Part shown: piece by piece, positions 47,638 to 54,734 of the stretch | Layout of the letters: every line of letters begins with the position of its first letter | How positions within the stretch are numbered: position 1 is the first letter of the stretch | Assembly (NCBI RefSeq): GCF_030056795.1 | Contig: NZ_JASHKQ010000009.1 | Span: 115,085 to 179,084 of the forward strand | DNA from: Rhodococcus sp. IEGM 1381 | Lineage (GTDB): Bacteria > Actinomycetota > Actinomycetes > Mycobacteriales > Mycobacteriaceae | DNA length: 64,000 nt | Direction: 5' to 3' | Made by a program: the position numbers and the translations under genes | The notes under the pieces: generated by a model | Seen by the model: the letters and a program-made list of their open reading frames with translations, nothing else | Told to the model about the DNA's origin: nothing | Databases searched by the model: none

Positions 47638-48535
47638 TGAAGTGCAATCCGGGTGCACCTTCGGAGATCAACCGCTCGCCGATGTTCGTGGCGAGTTCGA
47701 TGCCCACCTCTCGGACGGCGGCGCGGTCCTCTTCGGGCCCGGATCCGGCTGCGCGAGTGAACTTCTCGTCCAGAGAGGACGGCAGCGTGGTGCCCGAGAG
47801 CTCGAGCATCCGGCGAACCGACCGGAGTGATGTGATGGGCATGATCTCGGGGATGATCGGTTTGGCACCCTGCTCGGCGTCGTACGCAGACACGCGATCG
47901 CGCAGCCGCAGATAGTCGTCCACATCGAAGAACATCTGGGTGATCGAGTACTCGGCCCCGGCACGGAGCTTGCCGACCAGGCACTTGGTGTCCTGTTCGA
48001 GGTCGTCGGCGCGGTGGTGTCCTTCGGGGAACGACGCCACTCCGACGTGGAAGTCGCCGAGATCGCGCACCAACCGAACGAGTTCCTCCGCGTACTCGAC
48101 TCCGTCGGGATGCTTCGCCCAGTCACCGAGTGGATCGCCTGGAGGGTCTCCGCGCAGCACGAGGATGTTGGTGATGCCGCGGTCGGCGTAGGACCCCACC
48201 ATCGACCGCAACTCGTCGACACTGTGTGAAACAGCAGTGAGATGCGCCACGGGCAGCAGCGTGGTCTCCTCCGCAATCTGTCCGGTGACGCGCACCGTCC
48301 GATCACGCGTCGAGCCTCCGGCACCGTATGTCATCGACACGAAGGCGGGCGCGAGCTGCTCGAACTCACGAACTGCACGCCACAACCTGGCCTCGGCTGC
48401 AGCATCGCGCGGCGGCGAGAACTCGACAGAGAACGGGATTCTGGCTTCCGGTTCACTGCGCAGTCGGTCGACGATGGACGGCGTCTTCGTCACGAACCCT
48501 CGGCTCGCCCGCCCCCGGACGGATTCTTCGCTCAC
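47567..48535 (-). CDS. metF: 5,10-methylenetetrahydrofolate reductase
   Basis: MetF reduces methylene-THF to methyl-THF for methionine synthesis. The 322-residue TIM-barrel protein has IPFSVEFSPPRDAAAEARLW, FVSMTYGAGGSTRDRT, NILVLRGDPPGDP, and QMFFDVDDYLRLRDRV, the FAD and folate-site signatures. I placed the start at GTG 48535, where TATGAT ends 6 nt upstream, implying a leaderless mRNA; the frame continues to 49555 only because it runs antisense to crtE. It is encoded against the surrounding carotenoid genes, as Rv2172c is next to idsA2. The 3' end overlaps the glycosyltransferase. Confidence 0.95.
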   Translation of the reverse strand: MSEESVRGRASRGFVTKTPSIVDRLRSEPEARIPFSVEFSPPRDAAAEARLWRAVREFEQLAPAFVSMTYGAGGSTRDRTVRVTGQIAEETTLLPVAHLTAVSHSVDELRSMVGSYADRGITNILVLRGDPPGDPLGDWAKHPDGVEYAEELVRLVRDLGDFHVGVASFPEGHHRADDLEQDTKCLVGKLRAGAEYSITQMFFDVDDYLRLRDRVSAYDAEQGAKPIIPEIMPITSLRSVRRMLELSGTTLPSSLDEKFTRAAGSGPEEDRAAVREVGIELATNIGERLISEGAPGLHFITLNFARATREVLCNLGLAPARV

Positions 48536-48541
48536 CCGAAG

Positions 48542-48547
48542 ATCATA
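48542..48547 (-). promoter_or_regulatory. -10 element for metF (probable leaderless mRNA)
   Basis: TATGAT on the minus strand ends 6 nt before the metF GTG at 48535, so transcription would start at or next to the start codon. No clear -35 is visible. On the plus strand TACTAG (48625-48630) may serve crtE. Confidence 0.5.
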
Positions 48548-48691
48548 GGTTGCGCGTCGGCACAGCCCGTCAGGCCTCCCGGGCGTCGGTGTTCGCTGCA
48601 CGTCGGCGCGTGGCTGTGGACGGCTACTAGTCTGGGAACCACATTCCGACGCACCCACCGCACACCTTGGAGGATCGTCCTGTCCGGAGAC

Positions 48692-49801
48692 TTGTCCTCG
48701 CCCGTCGTCGACACCCCCACCGCTGCACTCGGACCGGAGGCGCTTCGCGCTGCCGTGGACGCGAAGCTCGCCGAGTTCTTCGCCACGCGCCGCGAGGTCG
48801 TCGACACCGTCGGCGGTGGCTACCCCGCAGCCGTGGCAGATCTCGAAGCGTTCGTGCTGCGCGGCGGCAAGCGCATGCGCCCCGCGTTCGCCTGGACGGC
48901 GTGGCTCGGTGCGGGTGGCGAACCCACCGGTTCGCGGTCCGACGCAGTGCTTCGCGCCTGCTCGGCGCTCGAACTGATTCAGGCCTGCGCCCTGATCCAC
49001 GACGACATCATCGATTCGTCCAGCACCCGCCGCGGCTTTCCGACCGTGCACGTCGGCTTTGCCCGACGGCATCGGGACGCGGGCTGGTCCGGCTCCTCCG
49101 ACCATTTCGGCGAGTCGGCCGCCATCCTCGTCGGTGATCTCGCCCTGTGCTGGGCCGACGATCTGCTCCGCGAGTCGGGCATCGACGACGACGCCGCGCG
49201 CCGGGCCCAGCCGGTGTGGTCGGCCATGCGCACCGAGGTTCTGGGTGGCCAACTCCTCGATATCGAGGCCGAAGCAGGCACCGACGAAGGGGTGGCGGCT
49301 GCGATGCGGGTCAATCGCTTCAAGACCGCCGCATACACGGTGGAACGACCACTGCACCTCGGCGCAGTTCTGGCGGATGCAGACGAAGACCTGATCGCTG
49401 CGTATCGCAGCTTCGGGGCCGACATCGGGATCGCGTTCCAATTGCGCGACGACCTGCTCGGAGTGTTCGGCGATCCCGAGGTAACCGGCAAACCGTCGGG
49501 CGACGACATCACCGAGGGCAAGCGCACCGTGCTCATCGCGTCGGCGCTGAGGCAAGCCGACGAGAACCGGCCCGATCTTGCAGCCACGATCCGGGCCAGC
49601 CTCGGAACCGAACTCGATGCCGATGCAGTGGCCGATATGCGTTCGATTCTGGTCGAACTAGGAGCAGTCGACGCCGTCGAACGGCAGATCGACGAGCTCG
49701 GCGCTCGGGCGGTCGCGGCCCTCGACAGCAGTTCGATCGAGCCGATCGCTGCCGCGCATCTGCGCGCCATGGCAACCGCCGCAATCAAGCGGCAGTACTG
49801 A
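48692..49801 (+). CDS. crtE: Geranylgeranyl diphosphate synthase (polyprenyl synthetase)
   Basis: This trans-prenyltransferase extends farnesyl diphosphate to C20 GGPP, the carotenoid precursor. Both aspartate-rich motifs are present: LIHDDIIDSSSTRRG (DDxxD) and FQLRDDLLGVFGDPE. GGKRMRPAFAW is the first conserved Arg/Lys region. The protein is about 369 aa. The start is uncertain: TTG 48692 (SSPVVDTPT) and CTG 48680, which has GGAGG 6 nt upstream, are both possible, and neither ATG nor GTG fits. The homologue in M. tuberculosis is idsA2 (Rv2173), next to metF as here. Followed 11 nt later by crtI, so the product length is inferred as C20. Confidence 0.92.
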   Translation: MSSPVVDTPTAALGPEALRAAVDAKLAEFFATRREVVDTVGGGYPAAVADLEAFVLRGGKRMRPAFAWTAWLGAGGEPTGSRSDAVLRACSALELIQACALIHDDIIDSSSTRRGFPTVHVGFARRHRDAGWSGSSDHFGESAAILVGDLALCWADDLLRESGIDDDAARRAQPVWSAMRTEVLGGQLLDIEAEAGTDEGVAAAMRVNRFKTAAYTVERPLHLGAVLADADEDLIAAYRSFGADIGIAFQLRDDLLGVFGDPEVTGKPSGDDITEGKRTVLIASALRQADENRPDLAATIRASLGTELDADAVADMRSILVELGAVDAVERQIDELGARAVAALDSSSIEPIAAAHLRAMATAAIKRQY

Positions 49802-49812
49802 AAGTGAGCGTC

Positions 49813-51396
49813 ATGTCTTCGATTCGCACGGTCACCGGACCCACCGACCGGGTCGTGGTGGTAGGAGCTGGATTGGCTGGATTGGCTGCCGGTCTGCATC
49901 TGCTCGGAGCAGGCAAGAAGGTCACCATCGTCGAACGAGACGAGACCGTGGGCGGCCGAGTCGGGGTATATCCGGTGTCCGACACCGACGGCTCGCATCT
50001 GTACGACATCGACAACGGCGCAAGCGTGTTGACCATGCCCAACCTGGTGCTCGAGGCCCTGGCGGCAGTGGGTGCCGATTTCGAGTCGACGACACCGCAG
50101 ATCCGGCTCACGGCCCTGTCGCCGTCGTATCACACGCGGTACGCCGACGGTACGTCGATCGATGTCTACTCGGACCCGGAGGCGATGGCGGCCGAGGTGG
50201 AACGGACCTGCGGGCCCGCCGAGGCGCAGGGATACCGCAACCTGCGTCGGTGGCTGGCCGACATCTTCGATGCCGAATTCGACCGGTACATCGACTCGAA
50301 CTTCGATTCCCCACTCGATCTCGTGGGCTCGAAGGCTGCTATTCGCGACACCGCCACGCTGACCAAGCTGGGCGGCTTCGGTCGGCTCGGACCGCGTGTC
50401 GATCGGTTCCTGAAGGACACCCGGCTGCGACGCGTGTTCACCTTTCAAGCGCTCTACGCAGGCATGGCACCGCAGAAGGCTCTCGCGGTCTACGGCGCTA
50501 TCGCACACATGGACACGTCCCTCGGCGTCTTCTTCCCCGAGGGCGGCATGGCGGCCATCGCCAGGGCCATGGCCGACGCGTTCGTCACCGCGGGCGGAAC
50601 ACTCGACCTCGGCACCGAGATCGTCGACATCACCGTCGACCGCGGCCGTGCCGATTCCGTGCTGACCGCGACCGGCCATCGAATCGCCTGCGACGCACTC
50701 GTTCTCACCGCCGACCTGCCCGTGGTCGATCGACTCCTGGACCGGGCGTCGGTGTCGAAGAAGGGCAGGCGCAACGGCTACGGCGTCGTTTCACCGTCGG
50801 CGGTCGTCGCGCACGGAACCGTCCCCGTCGAACAGACCGCGAACTGGCCCGCGCGCGCGCATCACACCATCGACTTCGGCGACGAATGGGCCGAGACGTT
50901 CCGAAGGATCACCGCCAAGGCGGGCAAGGGATCGTTGATGGCCGATCCCTCGTTGCTCATCACCCGGCCTTCGGTGAGCGATCCGAACCTCGAAGTGGTG
51001 CGCGACGGTGTCCGCAGTGAGCCGGTGTCGATATTGGCACCGTGTCCCAATCTGGACAGCGCTCCACTGGCGTGGGCGGAATTGGCGCAGCCCTACCTCC
51101 GCGAAATACTGACGACGATGGAGGGTCGCGGGTACACGGGACTTCTGGACGGGTTCGTAGTCGACCACATAGACACACCCGAGACCTGGGCGCAGAAGGG
51201 CATGATCGAAGGGTCGCCGTTCTCGTCCGCTCACGTGTTCCGGCAGACCGGGCCGTTCCGACGCAAGAACATGGTCGCCGGACTCGACAACGTGGTTCTC
51301 GCCGGCTCCGGCACGACGCCGGGCGTGGGCGTTCCGACGGTTCTGGTGTCGGGGAAGCTCGCCGCCGAGCGGGTGACAGGACGCTCCGGGCGGTAG
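49813..51396 (+). CDS. crtI: Phytoene desaturase
   Basis: CrtI is an FAD-dependent membrane-associated desaturase that converts phytoene to lycopene. The 527-residue protein opens with RVVVVGAGLAGLAAGLHLL and VERDETVGGRVGVY (FAD site). ALYAGMAPQKALAVYGAIAH and MDTSLGVFFPEGGMAAIARA match desaturase subdomains. The C-terminus has NVVLAGSGTTPGVGVPTVLV, the second FAD motif. ATG 49813 is used; GTG 49804 is possible, and the frame further up is antisense-like filler. It follows crtE by 11 nt, indicating one transcript. It is distinct in sequence from the crtO paralogue upstream. Confidence 0.93.
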   Translation: MSSIRTVTGPTDRVVVVGAGLAGLAAGLHLLGAGKKVTIVERDETVGGRVGVYPVSDTDGSHLYDIDNGASVLTMPNLVLEALAAVGADFESTTPQIRLTALSPSYHTRYADGTSIDVYSDPEAMAAEVERTCGPAEAQGYRNLRRWLADIFDAEFDRYIDSNFDSPLDLVGSKAAIRDTATLTKLGGFGRLGPRVDRFLKDTRLRRVFTFQALYAGMAPQKALAVYGAIAHMDTSLGVFFPEGGMAAIARAMADAFVTAGGTLDLGTEIVDITVDRGRADSVLTATGHRIACDALVLTADLPVVDRLLDRASVSKKGRRNGYGVVSPSAVVAHGTVPVEQTANWPARAHHTIDFGDEWAETFRRITAKAGKGSLMADPSLLITRPSVSDPNLEVVRDGVRSEPVSILAPCPNLDSAPLAWAELAQPYLREILTTMEGRGYTGLLDGFVVDHIDTPETWAQKGMIEGSPFSSAHVFRQTGPFRRKNMVAGLDNVVLAGSGTTPGVGVPTVLVSGKLAAERVTGRSGR

Positions 51397-51429
51397 CTTC
51401 GCTCGATTCACTGCATCGACCAACTAAGC

Positions 51430-51458
51430 TGAACGCGATCGTTTGCCGGTCGCGTTCA
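51430..51458 (+). terminator. Hairpin after crtI with a competing alternative
   Basis: TGAACGCGA (51430-51438) and TCGCGTTCA (51450-51458) form a perfect 9-bp stem with an 11-nt loop, 33 nt after the crtI stop. GCCGGTCGC (51445-51453), partly in this stem, is also fully complementary to GCGACCGGC (51481-51489), giving a mutually exclusive second hairpin before mptA. Confidence 0.65.
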
Positions 51459-51558
51459 TTGCTGCGACCATGATCGTTCGGCGACCGGCGAAAACGCATC
51501 GGCTTCAGATGTAGATCGCGAACAAAACACATTCGTTGCAGAGGAGGAGTAGGCGGCA

Positions 51559-53202
51559 ATGTCTTCGATTTCGTCGCACTCCACCTCCGAGGATCGATCG
51601 TCGAACGACGCCTCGGCGTCGTCGACCTCACCACGACCGTCGAGAATGACAGCCACGGGTAACTTTCTCCGCAGCCCGGAGGGCAAAGCGGCAATCCTCG
51701 GTGTCGTCGGGGCCGTCTGCATCACGTTCGGCGGGTTCGGCGCGGGTAGCGTGCGCCGACGCGATCCGCTCCTCGAGGAGATGCACCTGTCGTGGCTGCG
51801 ATTCGGCCACGGATTCGTACTGTCGACCATCATCGTCTGGGTCGGCGTACTTCTGATGATCACCGCCTGGGTCCGGCTCGGGCGCGCGACCCTGCACGGA
51901 CGCACCACGGTCGGCGAACTGAGGTGGATCGTTCCGGCATGGACTGCACCGCTGTTGCTGTCGGTACCGATGTTCAGTCGCGACGCCTACTCCTACCTGG
52001 CTCAGGGTGCCCTGCTCCGTGACGGTTTCGATCCGTACGGCGTTGGTCCCGTTGCCAATCCAGGGGTTCTGCTCGACAACGTCAGCAATGTCTGGACCAC
52101 GACGACAGCCCCCTACGGTCCCCTGTTCCTGCTACTCGGGCGCGGTATCACCACGTTGACGGGCGACAACGTCATCGCCGGGACCATGCTCCTGCGCCTG
52201 ACCATGCTGCCCGGTTTGGCTCTGATGATGTGGGCGGTTCCGCGGCTGGCCAAGCACCTCGGCGGTCGAGCGACCACTGCTGTGTGGCTCGCGGTACTCA
52301 ACCCCCTGGTGCTGATCCACCTGATCGGCGGGGTGCACAACGAGTTGCTCATGGTGGGCCTGATGACGGCCGGCATCGTGTTGGCCCTCGAACATCGCCA
52401 CGTGGCCGGCATCGCGCTGGTGGCGATAGCGGTGGCGATCAAGGCAACCGCCGGCCTGGCACTGCCCTTCCTGGTCTGGATCTGGATGTTGCACGTACGG
52501 GACAAGGCCCGCGCCGAAGGCCGAACGCCGCCCACACCGGTGCTGGTGTTCGCGAAGACCGCAGGTATCGGAGCCTCGGTCTTCGTTGCGGTGTTCGCGG
52601 TGTCCTCCGTGGTCGCCGGCGTGGGAATCGGGTGGCTGACAGCGCTCTCGGGATCGGCGAAAATCATCAACTGGCTCTCGCTGCCCACGATTCTCGCGCA
52701 CCTGGTGACCGTCGGTACCTCATGGTTCCTCGATCTTCGACTGGACCCGGTTCTCTACGTCATGCGGCTGCTGTGCTCGATCGCCCTGGTGGTGATCCTC
52801 GCTGCAGCCTGGTGGTGGGGCCGCAAGTCCGAGCGAAACGCCGTCAAGGGCATCCTGATCGCCCTCGTCGCCACGGTCGTTCTCTCCCCCGCTGCCCTGC
52901 CCTGGTACTACTCGTGGCCGCTGGCGATCGCCGCCGGCTTCGCCCTGTCTCGAACGACGCTCATGGTCCTGACCGGTCTGTCGACATGGCTCATGCTCGT
53001 CTTCCAACCCGACGGTGCCATCGGCCTGTACAACATCGTGCACGTGGCGCTGGCCGTCATCGCGGCCGTGGTTGCCGCCCTCGCGTTGACGCGCGTCGAC
53101 CCACTGCGTTTGCGATCGGACCGATCCAGGGAACACCGTGCCGTGCCGAACGCTCCCAAGAACACTGCATCCGAACCGACCGGAGACGAGTCCACGTCAT
53201 GA
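51559..53202 (+). CDS. mptA: Alpha-(1->6)-mannopyranosyltransferase MptA
   Basis: MptA is a polytopic GT-C enzyme that uses polyprenyl-phosphate mannose to extend the alpha-1,6-mannan core of lipomannan and lipoarabinomannan at the outer face of the membrane. The 547-residue protein has about 12-13 TM segments. The first extracytoplasmic loop holds PMFSRDAYSYLAQGALLRD, with the acidic residue typical of GT-C catalysis. LNPLVLIHLIGGVHNELLMV is strongly conserved. GGAGGAG precedes ATG 51559 by about 10 nt. It corresponds to Rv2174. It lies between crtI and crtB, and crtB follows by 10 nt, so the two pathways share a transcript. Confidence 0.92.
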   Translation: MSSISSHSTSEDRSSNDASASSTSPRPSRMTATGNFLRSPEGKAAILGVVGAVCITFGGFGAGSVRRRDPLLEEMHLSWLRFGHGFVLSTIIVWVGVLLMITAWVRLGRATLHGRTTVGELRWIVPAWTAPLLLSVPMFSRDAYSYLAQGALLRDGFDPYGVGPVANPGVLLDNVSNVWTTTTAPYGPLFLLLGRGITTLTGDNVIAGTMLLRLTMLPGLALMMWAVPRLAKHLGGRATTAVWLAVLNPLVLIHLIGGVHNELLMVGLMTAGIVLALEHRHVAGIALVAIAVAIKATAGLALPFLVWIWMLHVRDKARAEGRTPPTPVLVFAKTAGIGASVFVAVFAVSSVVAGVGIGWLTALSGSAKIINWLSLPTILAHLVTVGTSWFLDLRLDPVLYVMRLLCSIALVVILAAAWWWGRKSERNAVKGILIALVATVVLSPAALPWYYSWPLAIAAGFALSRTTLMVLTGLSTWLMLVFQPDGAIGLYNIVHVALAVIAAVVAALALTRVDPLRLRSDRSREHRAVPNAPKNTASEPTGDESTS

Positions 53203-53212
53203 GGTTTTCGCG

Positions 53213-54178
53213 ATGAAAGAACTGGACGACATCGATCCGGCGCTGCACGAGGCGTATCGAATCTGTCGCGAGCTCAACGCCCAGCACGGTAAGACCTACT
53301 TCCTCGCCACCCGCCTGCTGCCCACCGACAAGCGCGCAGCAGTGCACGCGCTGTACGGATTCGCCCGCATGGTAGACGACATCGTCGACCTCGAAGGCAC
53401 CGATATCGCCGTCGGATCGGACGAGCTCAACGCTCGCCGCATCGTCGAACTCGACGTGATCGAATCCCGAGTGCGCGACGCCTTGGCCGGAAAGCCGTTG
53501 CCACACAGCGTCACCGACCAGGTATTGAGCGCACTGTGCGACACCGTGGTGCGGTACGACATTCCGCACGACTACTTCTTCGCGTTCATGCACTCGATGC
53601 GCATGGACATTCCGGGCAGCGATGTGTTCGTCTCGCGTTACCGGACGATGGAACAACTGCGCGAATACATGTACGGCTCCGCCGCGGTCATCGGCCTGCA
53701 GATGTTGCCGATCCTGGGAACCGTCGTCGAACGGTCCGAGGCCGAGCCTCCTGCCGCGGCCCTGGGCGAGGCGTTCCAGCTGACGAACTTCATCCGGGAC
53801 ATGGGCGAGGACCTCGATCGCGATCGAATCTATCTCCCCACCGACGAGCTGGCTGCCTTCGGAGTCGACGAAGAACTGCTGCGCTGGTGTCGCACGACGG
53901 GCCGTGTCGATGCCCGGGTCACCCGTGCTCTCGCGCACCTGATCGCCGTCACCCGCTCGATCTATCGCACGTCCGATGCCGGTATCGACATGCTCGACCC
54001 GCGCGTGCGTCCGTCGATGCGTACGGCGTCGATCCTCTACGGCCGGATTCTGGACGAGGTCGAGTCGCAGGGCTATCGTGTGCTTTCCCAGCGGGCAACG
54101 GTGCCGCAGTGGACTCGGGCCCGAATCGCACTTCCACAGTTCGCCGTCACCGGCTTCAAGCGCGCGACCGTCCGCTAG
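53213..54178 (+). CDS. crtB: Phytoene synthase
   Basis: CrtB condenses two GGPP molecules head-to-head to phytoene, the first committed carotenoid step. The 321-residue protein has both Asp-rich motifs: GFARMVDDIVDLEG and NFIRDMGEDLDRDRIYLP. YMYGSAAVIGLQMLPILG is the third conserved region. ATG 53213 is used because KELDDIDPALHEAYRICREL matches family N-termini; the frame begins upstream at 53138 inside mptA. The stop codon lies in the first copy of an 18-bp tandem duplication. Confidence 0.94.
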   Translation: MKELDDIDPALHEAYRICRELNAQHGKTYFLATRLLPTDKRAAVHALYGFARMVDDIVDLEGTDIAVGSDELNARRIVELDVIESRVRDALAGKPLPHSVTDQVLSALCDTVVRYDIPHDYFFAFMHSMRMDIPGSDVFVSRYRTMEQLREYMYGSAAVIGLQMLPILGTVVERSEAEPPAAALGEAFQLTNFIRDMGEDLDRDRIYLPTDELAAFGVDEELLRWCRTTGRVDARVTRALAHLIAVTRSIYRTSDAGIDMLDPRVRPSMRTASILYGRILDEVESQGYRVLSQRATVPQWTRARIALPQFAVTGFKRATVR

Positions 54179-54206
54179 AAGGCCATGGTCCGCTAGAAGG
54201 CCATGG
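54171..54206. repeat. Perfect 18-bp tandem duplication at the crtB / DNA-binding gene junction
   Basis: TCCGCTAGAAGGCCATGG occurs at 54171-54188 and 54189-54206 without mismatch. Copy one holds the crtB stop (TAG) and copy two the stop of the convergent gene on the minus strand. A recent slippage duplication is likely. Confidence 0.9.
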
Positions 54207-54564
54207 CCTGTGCGCGCCTGATCACTTCGCGCATCAGATCGCCGTGCAGTGCGGCCACGGGCGCGCCGGGCAAGCTCTCGTCCTCGGTGAACAGCCACCG
54301 CAGGATTTCTTCGTCCTCGTAGCCGCCGTCGTGCAGCACGGCCAACAAGCCGGGCAGACCTTTGACGATGGTGCCCGTCCTCGCGTCGAGGAACTGCTCG
54401 GGAACACCGGGCACACGCGAACGCTTCAGAGCCAGCAGCTGGCGATCTCGAACGAGCTGCTCGACACGGGTCTTGGGAACGTCGAGGATCTTCGCGACGT
54501 CGGCGAACTGCAGCAGAGACACCGACGGATCGAGCACGTCGTCGGCATAGGGAATGGCACTCAC
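54193..54564 (-). CDS. Rv2175c-like helix-turn-helix DNA-binding protein
   Basis: A 123-residue protein of the Rv2175c type. The N-terminal winged helix-turn-helix (SLLQFADVAKILDVPKTRVE, residues about 16-35, then LVRDRQLLALKRSRVPGVP) binds DNA. The C-terminal part (GLPGLLAVLHDGGYEDEEIL and RWLFTEDESLPGAP) is the conserved domain. In M. tuberculosis the protein is phosphorylated by PknL, which reduces DNA binding; pknL is the divergent neighbour here too. TAACGT ends 7 nt before GTG 54564, suggesting a leaderless mRNA. Target genes are unknown. Confidence 0.9.
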   Translation of the reverse strand: MSAIPYADDVLDPSVSLLQFADVAKILDVPKTRVEQLVRDRQLLALKRSRVPGVPEQFLDARTGTIVKGLPGLLAVLHDGGYEDEEILRWLFTEDESLPGAPVAALHGDLMREVIRRAQAMAF

Positions 54565-54734
54565 GCAGGTAACGTTAACGGGTCCGGCGTCCAGACTTCA
54601 AAAACGGCAGACCGGCAGGGAGAGCAAGACGATCGCCGATGGCCGGTCGACGCACCGATACGATCGGCGTCGTAGGTCCGGCACCGAAGCGGACAGCACA
54701 GTAACCAGAGCAGTGGACGACGAGAGGAGGTTCG

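Noticed and set aside
48536..49555. N-terminal 340-residue extension of metF
   Set aside because: It is antisense to crtE and has no conserved sequence; MetF family proteins begin near the GTG at 48535.
49147..49812. N-terminal extension of crtI overlapping crtE
   Set aside because: Arg-rich shadow sequence of crtE; the FAD motif follows the ATG at 49813 as in other CrtI proteins.
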